This document shows, piece after piece, positions 1 through 6,686 of a DNA stretch of 14,781 nucleotides (positions within the stretch are counted from its first letter, which is position 1; every line of letters begins with the position of its first letter). The notes under the pieces are model-generated. The model saw only the letters and a program-made list of their open reading frames with translations, made no database searches and was not told the origin of the DNA. Location: contig CADBLN010000039.1 in NCBI GenBank assembly GCA_902795525.1, forward strand, positions 1-14,781, in the 5' to 3' direction. This DNA comes from an uncultured Erysipelotrichaceae bacterium. Lineage in GTDB: Bacteria; Bacillota_I; Bacilli_A; Erysipelotrichales; Erysipelotrichaceae. The position numbers and the translations under genes were made by a program.

Positions 1-825
1 AACATAGCCAAGTTTATGGAGAAAGGGCATGAAGGAACACACATCCTTGGCGTTTATTCAGAAGGTCCATTTATGTCTTATGATTTTAATGGGGCTCAAG
101 ATACCGCTAATTTAGTAGTACCTGACCAAAAGGAAATTGATACTTATATTGAGGCATGTGGAGGGCATTTGATTTATGTTATGGTTGCTCCTGAGATGCT
201 ACCTGACATGAGCATAATTGAATATATGGTTTCCAAGGGCATTAAGGTTGCTTGTGGTCATACAGGAGCTAAGTTTGAGGATATCACCAAAGCTAGAGAA
301 GCTGGGGCTCAATCATTTACCCACACATATAATGGGATGAGAGGTTTGCATCATAGAGAAGCTGGAGTCGTTGGGGCTGCTATGTATTATGACGATATGT
401 ATGCTGAGATGATTGGTGATGGTGTACATGTATCTTTCCCAAGTATGAATATTTTGGCGAAAGCAAAAGGTAAAGATAAACTTATCAGCATTACTGATTC
501 TGTAGCTTTAAAAGGTTTACCTGTTGGTGAATTAAATTTAGGTGGACAAATCCGCTATATTTGTGAAGATGGTGTTGGTAGATTAGCTGATGGAACTATT
601 GCTGGAAGCTGTAATAGGCTTAATGTAATTTTAGGCCGGGAAATTCAAAAGGCTAATATTCCATATGTAACCGCAATCAACTCTTGCACATGCAATCCTG
701 CTAATTTATTGGGTTTTGGAAACTGTAAAGGTTATTTAAAAGAAAAATATGATGCTGATATATGTGTTTTAGATAAAGATTTCAACGTTGTTCAAACTTA
801 TGTTTTAGGTAAAGCAATGTTATGA
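1..825 (+). CDS. nagA: N-acetylglucosamine-6-phosphate deacetylase, C-terminal part (5' end outside window)
   Basis: This cytoplasmic metal-dependent amidohydrolase removes acetate from GlcNAc-6-phosphate, giving glucosamine-6-phosphate in amino-sugar and cell-wall recycling. The frame is open from base 1, so the first ATG at 16 is an internal Met and the gene is truncated by the window edge (274 codons visible, against about 380 in the family). Family landmarks are in order: SEGPF with the metal-ligand Glu (codon 21), GHTGA and THTYNGM with metal-binding His residues, REAGVVGAAM, GDGVHV, ITDSV with the catalytic Asp, GTIAGS, and the C-terminal NPANLLGF / DADICVLD / VLGK segment. The usual HLEGP is YSEGP here, so one conserved His is replaced. 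The stop overlaps the next start by 4 bases (ATGA), which suggests translational coupling. The family call is firm; the exact substrate is inferred. Confidence 0.9.
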   Translation, partial: NIAKFMEKGHEGTHILGVYSEGPFMSYDFNGAQDTANLVVPDQKEIDTYIEACGGHLIYVMVAPEMLPDMSIIEYMVSKGIKVACGHTGAKFEDITKAREAGAQSFTHTYNGMRGLHHREAGVVGAAMYYDDMYAEMIGDGVHVSFPSMNILAKAKGKDKLISITDSVALKGLPVGELNLGGQIRYICEDGVGRLADGTIAGSCNRLNVILGREIQKANIPYVTAINSCTCNPANLLGFGNCKGYLKEKYDADICVLDKDFNVVQTYVLGKAML

Positions 826-1553
826 AAAAAAGAAGTTTTTCAGATATAATCATTCTTATTTATTTAATAGTTCATGTTCTCTATACCATTTACATGTTCA
901 CTGTAAGAGTCTCTTATGCTCTTTTATGGCTGGGAATATCATTAGCTGAATTGATGATAATCGTATTGATTAAAAGTGCTGATAAAAAAAGCAGAATTAT
1001 ATCAAGAGTTTTAAGCGTTGCATTCATGCTGACTCTGTTATTCAATACATTGGCAAGCGGCCTAATTATGCTAAAAGCTAATGATAAAGAAATTGAAGCT
1101 GCTGATTATCTATTGGTGCTAGGATATCAATTGGAAAACAATCAGATGACAGAGACATTAAAACTCAGATTGGATGAAGCAAAGGATTACATTGAGGCAA
1201 ATCCAAATACTAAAGTCATACTTTGCGGAGGCATTACTGGAAATAATACAATTTCTGAAGCAAATGTTATGAAACAATATTTGGTTAATGAAGGAATTGA
1301 TGTTTCAAGGTTAATATTAGAAGATGAGTCCACTGATACGATTGAAAATATAAAAAATGCCAAGAATCTAATTGAAGGCGGGGATAAGATAGTAGTTATT
1401 TCTAGTAATTATCATATTTATAGAGCAAAGGAAATATGTAGACAAGCAGGCCTCATGGTAAAAGGTAAAGGGGCATCAGCTCCATATGGTTTGATTATGA
1501 ATCAATTATTATTTGAAAAACTGGGACTGTTAAAGCTCTTAACAAAAAAATAA
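822..1553 (+). CDS. Membrane protein with DUF218 / YdcF-SanA-ElyC domain
   Basis: A 243-residue protein. The N-terminal third has three hydrophobic segments (about residues 9-28, 31-51 and 61-83), and the rest is a soluble DUF218 domain starting at ADYLLVLGYQL (about residue 93). Typical DUF218 landmarks follow: LGY at the first strand, RLDEAKDYI, a LCGG loop, SEANVMKQYLVNEGI, EDESTDTIENIKNAK, and SSNYHIYRAKEICRQAGL. Members such as ElyC and SanA are linked to envelope integrity, but biochemical roles are mostly unsettled, so I name only the family. The gene starts at an ATG that overlaps the nagA stop, so it is almost certainly co-transcribed and translationally coupled with nagA. It is closed by the hairpin at 1553-1590. 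A cell-wall sugar role would fit the nagA neighbour but is inference. Confidence 0.85.
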   Translation: MKKRSFSDIIILIYLIVHVLYTIYMFTVRVSYALLWLGISLAELMIIVLIKSADKKSRIISRVLSVAFMLTLLFNTLASGLIMLKANDKEIEAADYLLVLGYQLENNQMTETLKLRLDEAKDYIEANPNTKVILCGGITGNNTISEANVMKQYLVNEGIDVSRLILEDESTDTIENIKNAKNLIEGGDKIVVISSNYHIYRAKEICRQAGLMVKGKGASAPYGLIMNQLLFEKLGLLKLLTKK

Positions 1554-1590
1554 AAATTCTTAGTGACAATGTGACTAAGAATTTTTTGTT
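1553..1590. terminator. Bidirectional intrinsic terminator between convergent genes
   Basis: A perfect 12-bp A/T-rich stem pairs 1553-1564 with 1574-1585 around a 9-base loop. A T-run follows on the plus strand. On the minus strand the 3' side is also T-rich because of the A-run at the end of the DUF218 gene. It lies between the stop at 1551-1553 and the minus-strand kinase stop at 1592-1594, so it can end transcription from both sides. Confidence 0.85.
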
Positions 1591-1591
1591 T

Positions 1592-2470
1592 CTAGATTTC
1601 ATTTACTTCTTCAATGGTTGGAATAGAACTGGCGGCCCCTTTTCTTTGGACGGTTATGGAGCTTGCTTTAGTAGCGATTTCCAGACATTGTTGAGGATTG
1701 AAATTTTGAGTTAGTCCATAGATGAAATAACCCATAAAAGTATCACCAGCCCCAACAGTATCAATTGCACTTACTTTTTTTGCTGGGCAGTGAAGTGTTT
1801 GTTGGTTGTCTGAATAATAAGCACCATTTGAGCCAAGAGTTAAGATAACATGGCTATTGGGAAACTTGTCAAGCATTTTCTGGAGAATTTCAGAACTATC
1901 TGTTTTGTTTGTCAATTGAAATCCTTCAACTTCATTGATGAAGAAATAATCAACATATTCTAATGGTTGGGTGTCTAGTTTCTTGTTGCAAGGTGAAGGA
2001 TTAAGGAAGATTATCATTCCTTTTTCGTGAGCTTTAGTCATGATGTAATCTTGATTGTTTATTTCGTTTTGCATAATGATGAAGTCACCTTTAGAAAAGT
2101 GTTTCAACACCTCATCAACATGCTCCTTTCGAACACAAGCATTTGAACCTGGATAAACAAAAATACTGTTTTCTCCATTTTGATCTATTTGGATTATTGC
2201 GTGACCTGCCGCAACATCCTGTTTATCTAAAAATGTTGTGTCTACCTTATATTTGTTTAAAGCATCAACTAACAATTCACTGTTTTTTCCTAAAACACCA
2301 GCTAAATAAACTTGTTGTTTTGTTTTCGCAAGGGCAATAGAGGCATTTAAGCCTTTTCCACCAGCAACAACCTCATAACTATCAACGGTTAAGGTTTCTT
2401 TCGGCGCAACAATGTGTTCTAAATGATAATCGTGGTCTATGTTTAAAGAACCAAACACAAGTATTTTCAT
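1592..2470 (-). CDS. PfkB-family sugar kinase, ribokinase-like
   Basis: A cytoplasmic ATP-dependent carbohydrate kinase of 292 residues, the usual length for ribokinases. The N-terminus has GSLNID and then AGGKGLNASIALAK (PfkB signature 1 region, sugar binding). NEVEGFQL and VILTLGSNGAYY follow in the middle. DTVGAGDTF near residues 237-245 is PfkB signature 2, carrying the catalytic Asp at about residue 243, with the C-terminal QRKGAASSIPTIEEV block typical of ribokinases. Ribose is the most likely substrate, but the family also includes kinases for fructose, adenosine and other sugars, and no transporter or regulator lies beside it to decide. The start ATG has a GGGAG-type ribosome site about 11 bases upstream. 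The gene is divergent from cysS and ends against a shared terminator. Confidence 0.85.
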   Translation of the reverse strand: MKILVFGSLNIDHDYHLEHIVAPKETLTVDSYEVVAGGKGLNASIALAKTKQQVYLAGVLGKNSELLVDALNKYKVDTTFLDKQDVAAGHAIIQIDQNGENSIFVYPGSNACVRKEHVDEVLKHFSKGDFIIMQNEINNQDYIMTKAHEKGMIIFLNPSPCNKKLDTQPLEYVDYFFINEVEGFQLTNKTDSSEILQKMLDKFPNSHVILTLGSNGAYYSDNQQTLHCPAKKVSAIDTVGAGDTFMGYFIYGLTQNFNPQQCLEIATKASSITVQRKGAASSIPTIEEVNEI

Positions 2471-2493
2471 AAATATTAATTCTCCCTAATTCA

Positions 2494-2499
2494 ATTATA
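2494..2499 (-). promoter_or_regulatory. Putative -10 box for the ribokinase-like gene
   Basis: Read on the minus strand this is TATAAT preceded directly by TG, 24 bases upstream of the kinase ATG. No good -35 box is visible. It sits back-to-back with the cysS -10 box, 5 bases away. Confidence 0.5.
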
Positions 2500-2501
2500 C
2501 A

Positions 2502-2510
2502 TGATATAAT
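2502..2510 (+). promoter_or_regulatory. Extended -10 promoter for cysS
   Basis: TGaTATAAT is a perfect extended -10 with a perfect -10 hexamer. No TTGACA-like -35 is seen at the right distance, as expected for extended -10 promoters. Transcription would start near base 2517, about 20 bases before the cysS ATG, leaving just enough leader for the AAGGAGG ribosome site at 2523-2529. Confidence 0.65.
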
Positions 2511-2537
2511 TTTTAAAGACATAAGGAGGTTCATGAG

Positions 2538-3878
2538 ATGAAATTATATAACACATATACTCTAAAGACTGAAGAATTCAAACCAAACATTCCAGGTAAG
2601 GTGAATATGTATGTCTGTGGACCTACTGTATATAACCATGCCCACATTGGCAATGCGAGACCAATTGTTGTATTTGATACTTTGAGAAGAGTGTTTGAGG
2701 CAGAAGGTTATAAAGTTAAATATGTTTCAAACTTTACTGACGTAGATGATAAAATCATCAACAAGGCTAAAGAAGAAGGAGTTAGTGAGTCAGAGATTAC
2801 TAAGACCTACATAGATGCCTATAACGATGTACGTGCTTCTTTAAATACAATTCAATTAGATGCTACTCCAAGGGTTACCCAAACCATGGATGAAATAATT
2901 TCTTTCATAAAGGAAATGGTTGATAATGGGACCGCTTATGAAGTTGATGGAGATGTATATTTTAGTGTTGCTTCCATTCCAACATATGGCGAATTATCTC
3001 ACCAACACTTAGATGATTTGATTTCAGGTGCTAGTGAAAGAGTTGACAACATGGAGGCAAAACGAAATCCACTTGATTTTGCTTTATGGAAAAAAACTGC
3101 AGATGGCATTCAATGGGATTCTCCTTGGGGCAAAGGGAGACCAGGTTGGCATACTGAATGTGTAGTCATGATTGGTAAGGAATTTGGTGGCGAAATGATT
3201 GACATTCATGGTGGAGGCAGAGATTTAAAATTCCCTCATCATGAAAATGAAGTAGCTCAATCAGAGGCTGTTAATCATCACCATTTAGCTAACTATTGGG
3301 TTCACAATGGAATGCTTGATTTGAATGGCGGCAAAATGAGTAAGTCATTAGGCAATACTTTGTTAGCGAAAGATGTTATTGCTGAACTGGGACCAAATTT
3401 AACTAGATGGTTCTTGTTATCAGTTAATTATCGCGATACTTTGAATTATTCTGATGAAACATTAGAGGTAGCACGTAAAGAAGTTGAAAGAATTTCTCAA
3501 GCTTTGCGACAAAGCGAAGTTAAGGCACAAATCGAAGGTCAATCTTTAGAAGGAGAAATTGATGAGGATTTGTGGCAACAATTCCTAACGGCAATGTCCG
3601 ATGATCTAAATACTCCAAATGCTTATAAGGCTATTTTTGACACTATCAAAGAGTTGAATCAAACACTAAGAAGTAAAGAGATTGACTATGCAAGATTGGC
3701 AAGTTTATATCAAACGGTTCATAAACAACTAAGCATATTAGGAATCTTTATTGAAGCAATTACATTGACAGCCGAAGATAGAGAGATATATCAAAAATGG
3801 AATGCGGCAAAAGCGGAAAAAGATTTTGAAACAGCAGATAAGTACCGTGCAATCTTACAGGAAAGACACATAATATAA
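2538..3878 (+). CDS. cysS: Cysteinyl-tRNA synthetase
   Basis: Class I aminoacyl-tRNA synthetase that charges tRNA-Cys with cysteine in the cytoplasm; 446 residues, slightly shorter than the roughly 461 of E. coli CysRS. The ATP-binding HIGH motif is HIGN at residues 36-39 within PTVYNHAHIGNARP. The second signature KMSKS is at 266-270. The zinc that selects cysteine is held in this family by two Cys, a His and a Glu; the matching residues here are Cys27, Cys208 (GWHTEC), and His234 and Glu238 (HHENE). The start at 2538 is chosen because AAGGAGG ends 8 bases upstream; an ATG at 2533 reads only Met-Arg-stop. The stop lies inside a hairpin that may partly terminate transcription. This is the first gene of the conserved cysS-mrnC-rlmB-sigH block. 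Confidence 0.97.
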   Translation: MKLYNTYTLKTEEFKPNIPGKVNMYVCGPTVYNHAHIGNARPIVVFDTLRRVFEAEGYKVKYVSNFTDVDDKIINKAKEEGVSESEITKTYIDAYNDVRASLNTIQLDATPRVTQTMDEIISFIKEMVDNGTAYEVDGDVYFSVASIPTYGELSHQHLDDLISGASERVDNMEAKRNPLDFALWKKTADGIQWDSPWGKGRPGWHTECVVMIGKEFGGEMIDIHGGGRDLKFPHHENEVAQSEAVNHHHLANYWVHNGMLDLNGGKMSKSLGNTLLAKDVIAELGPNLTRWFLLSVNYRDTLNYSDETLEVARKEVERISQALRQSEVKAQIEGQSLEGEIDEDLWQQFLTAMSDDLNTPNAYKAIFDTIKELNQTLRSKEIDYARLASLYQTVHKQLSILGIFIEAITLTAEDREIYQKWNAAKAEKDFETADKYRAILQERHII

Positions 3879-3898
3879 GGGAATAGCCCTTATATTTT
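3873..3898 (+). terminator. Hairpin with short T-run overlapping the cysS stop
   Basis: A perfect 9-bp stem pairs 3873-3881 with 3887-3895 around a 5-base loop and is followed by four T residues (3895-3898). It overlaps the cysS stop codon at 3876-3878 and ends just where the mrnC promoter begins. The T-run is short, so I read it as a partial terminator or 3' end stabiliser rather than a full stop. Confidence 0.5.
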
Positions 3899-3906
3899 GT
3901 TATAAT
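3898..3906 (+). promoter_or_regulatory. Extended -10 promoter directly before mrnC
   Basis: TGtTATAAT is a perfect extended -10 element. Its last base lies 6 bases before the mrnC ATG, so transcription would begin at or within about 2 bases of the start codon. No -35 consensus is seen, as is usual for extended -10 promoters. Confidence 0.6.
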
Positions 3907-3912
3907 GAAAAC

Positions 3913-4287
3913 ATGAAAGAGTACAGTAGTTTAGTCTTAGCATACATTGGTGATGCCCATTACAGCTTAACCGTTAAAAGGCATCTAATTGAAAAAGATC
4001 TTAAAGTCGATCAATTGCAGAAGCATTGCAATCAATACGTCAGTGCGAAAGCTCAAGCAGCTGCCATTGATCATCTTTTGAATAGCAACGTTTTATCGGA
4101 AGATGAAATCGATGTTTATAAAAGAGGAAGAAATGCCAAAAGCCATAAAGCACCTAAAAATACAGATGTTGTGACTTATCACAAATCCACTGGATTTGAG
4201 GCTTTATGGGGATATCTTTATTTGGGGCAAAAATGGGAAAAGCTAGAGCAAATCTGGAGCTTAATTGAAACCATGGGAGGTGATTAA
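3913..4287 (+). CDS. mrnC: Mini-ribonuclease III
   Basis: RNase III-like nuclease without a double-stranded-RNA-binding domain. In Bacillus it trims the ends of 23S rRNA precursor, probably as a dimer. Visible family blocks are LAYIGDAHY with a catalytic Asp at residue 14, KHCNQYVSAKAQA, LSEDEIDVYKRGRNAKS, PKNTDVVTYHKSTGFEALWGYLYLG with the second catalytic acid at Glu96. At 124 residues it is a little short; the N-terminus has about 9 fewer residues before the catalytic Asp than the B. subtilis protein. No ATG, GTG or TTG exists in frame between the previous stop (3871) and 3913, so the start is forced. It has no ribosome-binding site and a -10 box immediately upstream, which suggests a leaderless mRNA from this promoter. 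Its end carries the ribosome site of rlmB. Confidence 0.93.
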   Translation: MKEYSSLVLAYIGDAHYSLTVKRHLIEKDLKVDQLQKHCNQYVSAKAQAAAIDHLLNSNVLSEDEIDVYKRGRNAKSHKAPKNTDVVTYHKSTGFEALWGYLYLGQKWEKLEQIWSLIETMGGD

Positions 4288-4291
4288 TGTG
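4276..4291 (+). promoter_or_regulatory. Ribosome-binding site and GTG start deciding the rlmB N-terminus
   Basis: GGAGG (4276-4280) inside the end of mrnC lies 8 bases before GTG at 4289. An ATG at 4287 overlaps the mrnC stop but reads ATG-TGA, and the in-frame TTG at 4265 has no ribosome site, so GTG is the best start. Confidence 0.8.
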
Positions 4292-5014
4292 ACACAATAC
4301 ATATATGGGAAGAATGTTGTGAATAACATGCTTAAGCATAAGCGTGATATTAAAGTTCTATACGTTCAAGAAAGTCACAAAAATGATCCTCTTGTACAAT
4401 TAGCCAATAAACAGGGCTTAATGGTAAAACAGTTGCCAAGGAAAGAAATGGATAAGCTTGTTTCAGGTAATCATCAAGGATATATTGCCCAAATTCAAGA
4501 ATATAAAACATATGATTTAGCAGAATTATTGGAATGTATTCCTTCAAGCAAGACCCCTTTGTTGGTGGCGTGTGATGAGCTAAAAGACCCACAGAATCTT
4601 GGTGCCATTTTAAGAACAATGGCATGTGTTGATGGAGATGGGGTTATTATCGAAAAAAACCGTAGCGTTTCATTGAATGCTACAGTTGCGAAAGTATCAG
4701 TTGGCGCCATTGATACCATAAAGGTAGCACAAGTAACCAATCTATCTCAAACACTCAAGCAACTTAAAAAAGAGGGCTATTGGATTATTGGGACCGATGT
4801 TAATGAAGCCCAAGATTACAGGCAGCTTGACTATAATATGCCAATTGTATTAGTGATTGGCTCGGAGGCAAGTGGCATGCGCAGGTTAGTGGCTGAAGAG
4901 TGCGACTTTAAAGTAAAAATACCAATGCATGGTGAAGTAGGATCTTTAAATGCTGCAGTAGCATGTGGGGTACTGCTTTACCAAATATATTCACAACGTT
5001 TTCCTTTGAAATAA
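4289..5014 (+). CDS. rlmB: 23S rRNA (guanosine-2'-O)-methyltransferase, RlmB/TrmH (SPOUT) family
   Basis: A SAM-dependent ribose 2'-O-methyltransferase with a knotted SPOUT fold, 241 residues from the GTG start. The N-terminal part beginning TQYIYGKNVV is the small substrate-binding domain. The catalytic domain shows motif 1, ELKDPQNLGAILRT, and motifs 2 and 3, VIGSEASGMRRLV and IPMHGEVGSLNAAVA. The position matches B. subtilis yacO, annotated as an RlmB-type enzyme; E. coli RlmB methylates G2251 of 23S rRNA. Related TrmH enzymes modify tRNA, so the exact nucleotide is not settled by sequence. It overlaps the mrnC end region and is followed 12 bases later by the sigma factor. The rae1 (yacP) gene that sits between these two in Bacillus has no room here. 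Confidence 0.9.
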   Translation: MTQYIYGKNVVNNMLKHKRDIKVLYVQESHKNDPLVQLANKQGLMVKQLPRKEMDKLVSGNHQGYIAQIQEYKTYDLAELLECIPSSKTPLLVACDELKDPQNLGAILRTMACVDGDGVIIEKNRSVSLNATVAKVSVGAIDTIKVAQVTNLSQTLKQLKKEGYWIIGTDVNEAQDYRQLDYNMPIVLVIGSEASGMRRLVAEECDFKVKIPMHGEVGSLNAAVACGVLLYQIYSQRFPLK

Positions 5015-5026
5015 AGGAGAAATATT

Positions 5027-5620
5027 ATGAAATTAAATGAATATGAGCTTCTTTATCTAGCAAGACAAAATGATGAAGAAGCTTTTAAGCAGTTATTAGA
5101 GTTGTATACTCCGATGTTTTATAGTCTTTATAAGGAAGTGCATAGGTTTGGCGATACTTTTACTTCTGAAGATGCATTACAAGCAGGCTCAATAGCTTTA
5201 AACCATGCAATCTACTGTTACCGCGAAGATAAAGACATGGCTTTTCATAATTTTGTTCGAATGTGTGCCAAGCGTGAAATGCAATCATGGCGAAAAAGAG
5301 AGATGGCAAACACATATTTCAATAACGAACCAGTTTTATCACTCGATTACGAATTGCGTGATAGTAATGGTTTAAAGTATTTGGATGCGACCATTGTTAA
5401 TTCACGAAAAGATGATGTTTCAATAGTAGCAACTTCACAGTGCATTATTGACAGTATTTTCAAACTCTATCCCAAGGATACTGCTGAAGGGAAAATATTA
5501 TCTTTAAGATTACAAGGTTATAGTTATAGAGAAATTTCAAGGATTTTGAACATATCAACTAAGCGTGTTGACAACATTTATAATAGGCTTAAAAAGAAAT
5601 TGCGATACTTGTTTGACTAA
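5027..5620 (+). CDS. sigH: RNA polymerase sigma factor, SigH-like (sigma-70 family)
   Basis: A 197-residue alternative sigma factor. The region around [28 protein letters not shown] is a sigma region 2 helix. [41 protein letters not shown] resembles region 2 of B. subtilis SigH, with the core-binding and -10-recognition helices. The C-terminus [41 protein letters not shown] is a region 4 helix-turn-helix of the kind that reads -35 boxes. It is somewhat shorter than Bacillus SigH (about 218). An AAAGGAG-type ribosome site lies 7 bases upstream. Position between rlmB and rpmG is exactly that of sigH. SigH controls early sporulation and competence in Bacillus; here its role is unknown and the orthology rests on place plus general similarity. 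Confidence 0.8.
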   Translation: MKLNEYELLYLARQNDEEAFKQLLELYTPMFYSLYKEVHRFGDTFTSEDALQAGSIALNHAIYCYREDKDMAFHNFVRMCAKREMQSWRKREMANTYFNNEPVLSLDYELRDSNGLKYLDATIVNSRKDDVSIVATSQCIIDSIFKLYPKDTAEGKILSLRLQGYSYREISRILNISTKRVDNIYNRLKKKLRYLFD

Positions 5621-5642
5621 TATATTTCTTTTATGTTAAAGT
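5613..5642 (+). promoter_or_regulatory. Putative promoter for rpmG-secE-nusG
   Basis: TTGACT (5613-5618, overlapping the sigma-factor stop) and TGtTAAAGT (5634-5642) are separated by 18 bases, counted to the -10 hexamer. Transcription would begin near 5649, just before the AAAGGAG ribosome site of rpmG at 5656-5662. The -10 hexamer is imperfect. Confidence 0.5.
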
Positions 5643-5670
5643 ATTTAAGCAACTGAAAGGAGTTTTCGTA

Positions 5671-5820
5671 GTGAGCGAGAAGGTAATATTGACTTGTACG
5701 GAATGCCTATCAAGAAATTACACTACTACTCGAAACAAGAAGACTCATACAGAACGTCTTGAACTAAATAAATATTGTAAGAAGTGTGGAAAGAAAACAC
5801 TTCATAAAGAGACTAAGTAG
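5671..5820 (+). CDS. rpmG: 50S ribosomal protein L33, zinc-binding form
   Basis: A small protein of 49 residues beginning MSEKVILTC and ending LHKETK. It matches the bacterial L33 pattern (CTEC, RNY, then [25 protein letters not shown]). Four cysteines form a zinc ribbon: Cys9 and Cys12, then Cys36 and Cys39, so this is the zinc-containing type rather than the cysteine-free type. It starts at GTG, 8 bases after AAAGGAG (5656-5662). Its stop overlaps the AGGTGAT ribosome site of secE, 9 bases before the secE ATG. L33 sits near the E site of the 50S subunit. The rpmG-secE-nusG order is conserved in Bacillota. Confidence 0.95.
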   Translation: MSEKVILTCTECLSRNYTTTRNKKTHTERLELNKYCKKCGKKTLHKETK

Positions 5821-5829
5821 GTGATTTAA

Positions 5830-6096
5830 ATGGCACAATCAAAGGAAAAGTTAGAAAGAAAAAAACAAAGGGCAGAAACTAAAGAAAAAGAGCTACCTGA
5901 GGTACCTATTCAGTTAAAATGGTTTTCATTTGAAGGCATAAAGACTGAAGTTAAGCGTATTAGGTGGATTAAACCTGCTGAATTATTAGAGAGTACAGGT
6001 AAGGTCTTATTGTTCTGTGTTCTATTTGGTGTGTTCTTTGTGGTTTGTGATTTAGCAATTTCTAAATTATTGTTGATGTTAGGAGTGGGAGCATAA
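5830..6096 (+). CDS. secE: Preprotein translocase subunit SecE
   Basis: The small essential membrane subunit that clamps SecY in the protein export channel. It has 88 residues: a highly charged N-terminal region (residues 1-24, Lys/Glu/Arg rich), an amphipathic stretch FEGIKTEVKRIRWIKPAELL (about 34-53) containing the family's RIRWIKPAEL core, and one C-terminal transmembrane helix (about 58-85). The single-helix layout is the usual form in Gram-positive bacteria. The ribosome site overlaps the rpmG stop. Its own stop (TAA 6094-6096) overlaps the nusG ATG by one base, so secE and nusG should be translated together. Confidence 0.95.
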   Translation: MAQSKEKLERKKQRAETKEKELPEVPIQLKWFSFEGIKTEVKRIRWIKPAELLESTGKVLLFCVLFGVFFVVCDLAISKLLLMLGVGA

Positions 6097-6644
6097 TGAC
6101 AGAGCAAGAACCTAAGAGATGGTATGTAGTTAATACATATGCCGGCCATGAAAATCGTGTTAAAGATAATCTAGAACGTCGTATTAAAACTATGGGAATG
6201 GAAGACAACTTATTCCAAATTGTCGTAGCTGAGGAGACTGAAATAGATTACAAGAACGGTAAGAAAATTGAAAAAACCAAGAACTTGTTCCCAGGTTATA
6301 TCTTTGTAGAAATGATTATGTCAGATGATGCTTGGTATCAAGTTAGAAATACTCCAGGAGTTACAGGATTTATTGGATCAAGTGGTGGTGGAGCAAAACC
6401 TTTACCAGTTGCTGAAGAAGAAATCCAAACTATTTTGAGAAAGCTTGGCATGAGCGAACAAAAGATAGTTGTTAACTTCCAGGTTGGTGATAGGGTTAAA
6501 ATTCTTTCTGGCCCATTCGCAAATGTTGAAGGAACCATTGAATCAATGAATGATGACAATGAAGTCGCAACAGTTTTAACAATTATGTTTGGTCAAGAAA
6601 CTCCAACCGAAATATCCTATATGGATTTAGAAAAGGTTGATTAA
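6096..6644 (+). CDS. nusG: Transcription termination/antitermination factor NusG
   Basis: A transcription factor that binds RNA polymerase through its NGN domain and links it to ribosomes or Rho. It has 182 residues. The NGN domain starts at KRWYVVNTYAGHENRVKDNL and contains LFPGYIFVEM and TPGVTGFIG. The KOW domain is VGDRVKILSGPFANVEGTIESMN (about residues 130-152). A Gly-rich loop SSGGGAKP (about 95-102) lies before the linker. The start overlaps secE by one base. A strong intrinsic terminator follows directly, so here nusG is the end of its transcript, unlike in Bacillus where rplK follows. Confidence 0.97.
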   Translation: MTEQEPKRWYVVNTYAGHENRVKDNLERRIKTMGMEDNLFQIVVAEETEIDYKNGKKIEKTKNLFPGYIFVEMIMSDDAWYQVRNTPGVTGFIGSSGGGAKPLPVAEEEIQTILRKLGMSEQKIVVNFQVGDRVKILSGPFANVEGTIESMNDDNEVATVLTIMFGQETPTEISYMDLEKVD

Positions 6645-6650
6645 AAAACA

Positions 6651-6686
6651 AAACATCTAATCGATGCTGATTAGATGTTTTTTTTT
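6651..6686. terminator. Strong intrinsic terminator after nusG, probably two-way
   Basis: A perfect 12-bp stem pairs 6651-6662 with 6669-6680 around a 6-base loop and runs into nine T residues (6678-6686). On the minus strand the other flank is also T-rich, so it can end the convergent gene whose stop is at 6685-6687. Confidence 0.93.

Noticed and set aside
3905..3916. Mini-frame ATG-AAA-ACA-TGA overlapping the mrnC start
   Set aside because: Its ATG lies within the -10 box and so upstream of the predicted transcript start; probably chance.
4265..4288. Longer rlmB starting at TTG 4265
   Set aside because: It has no ribosome site and adds residues without family similarity; GTG at 4289 has GGAGG at the right distance and gives the normal N-terminus.
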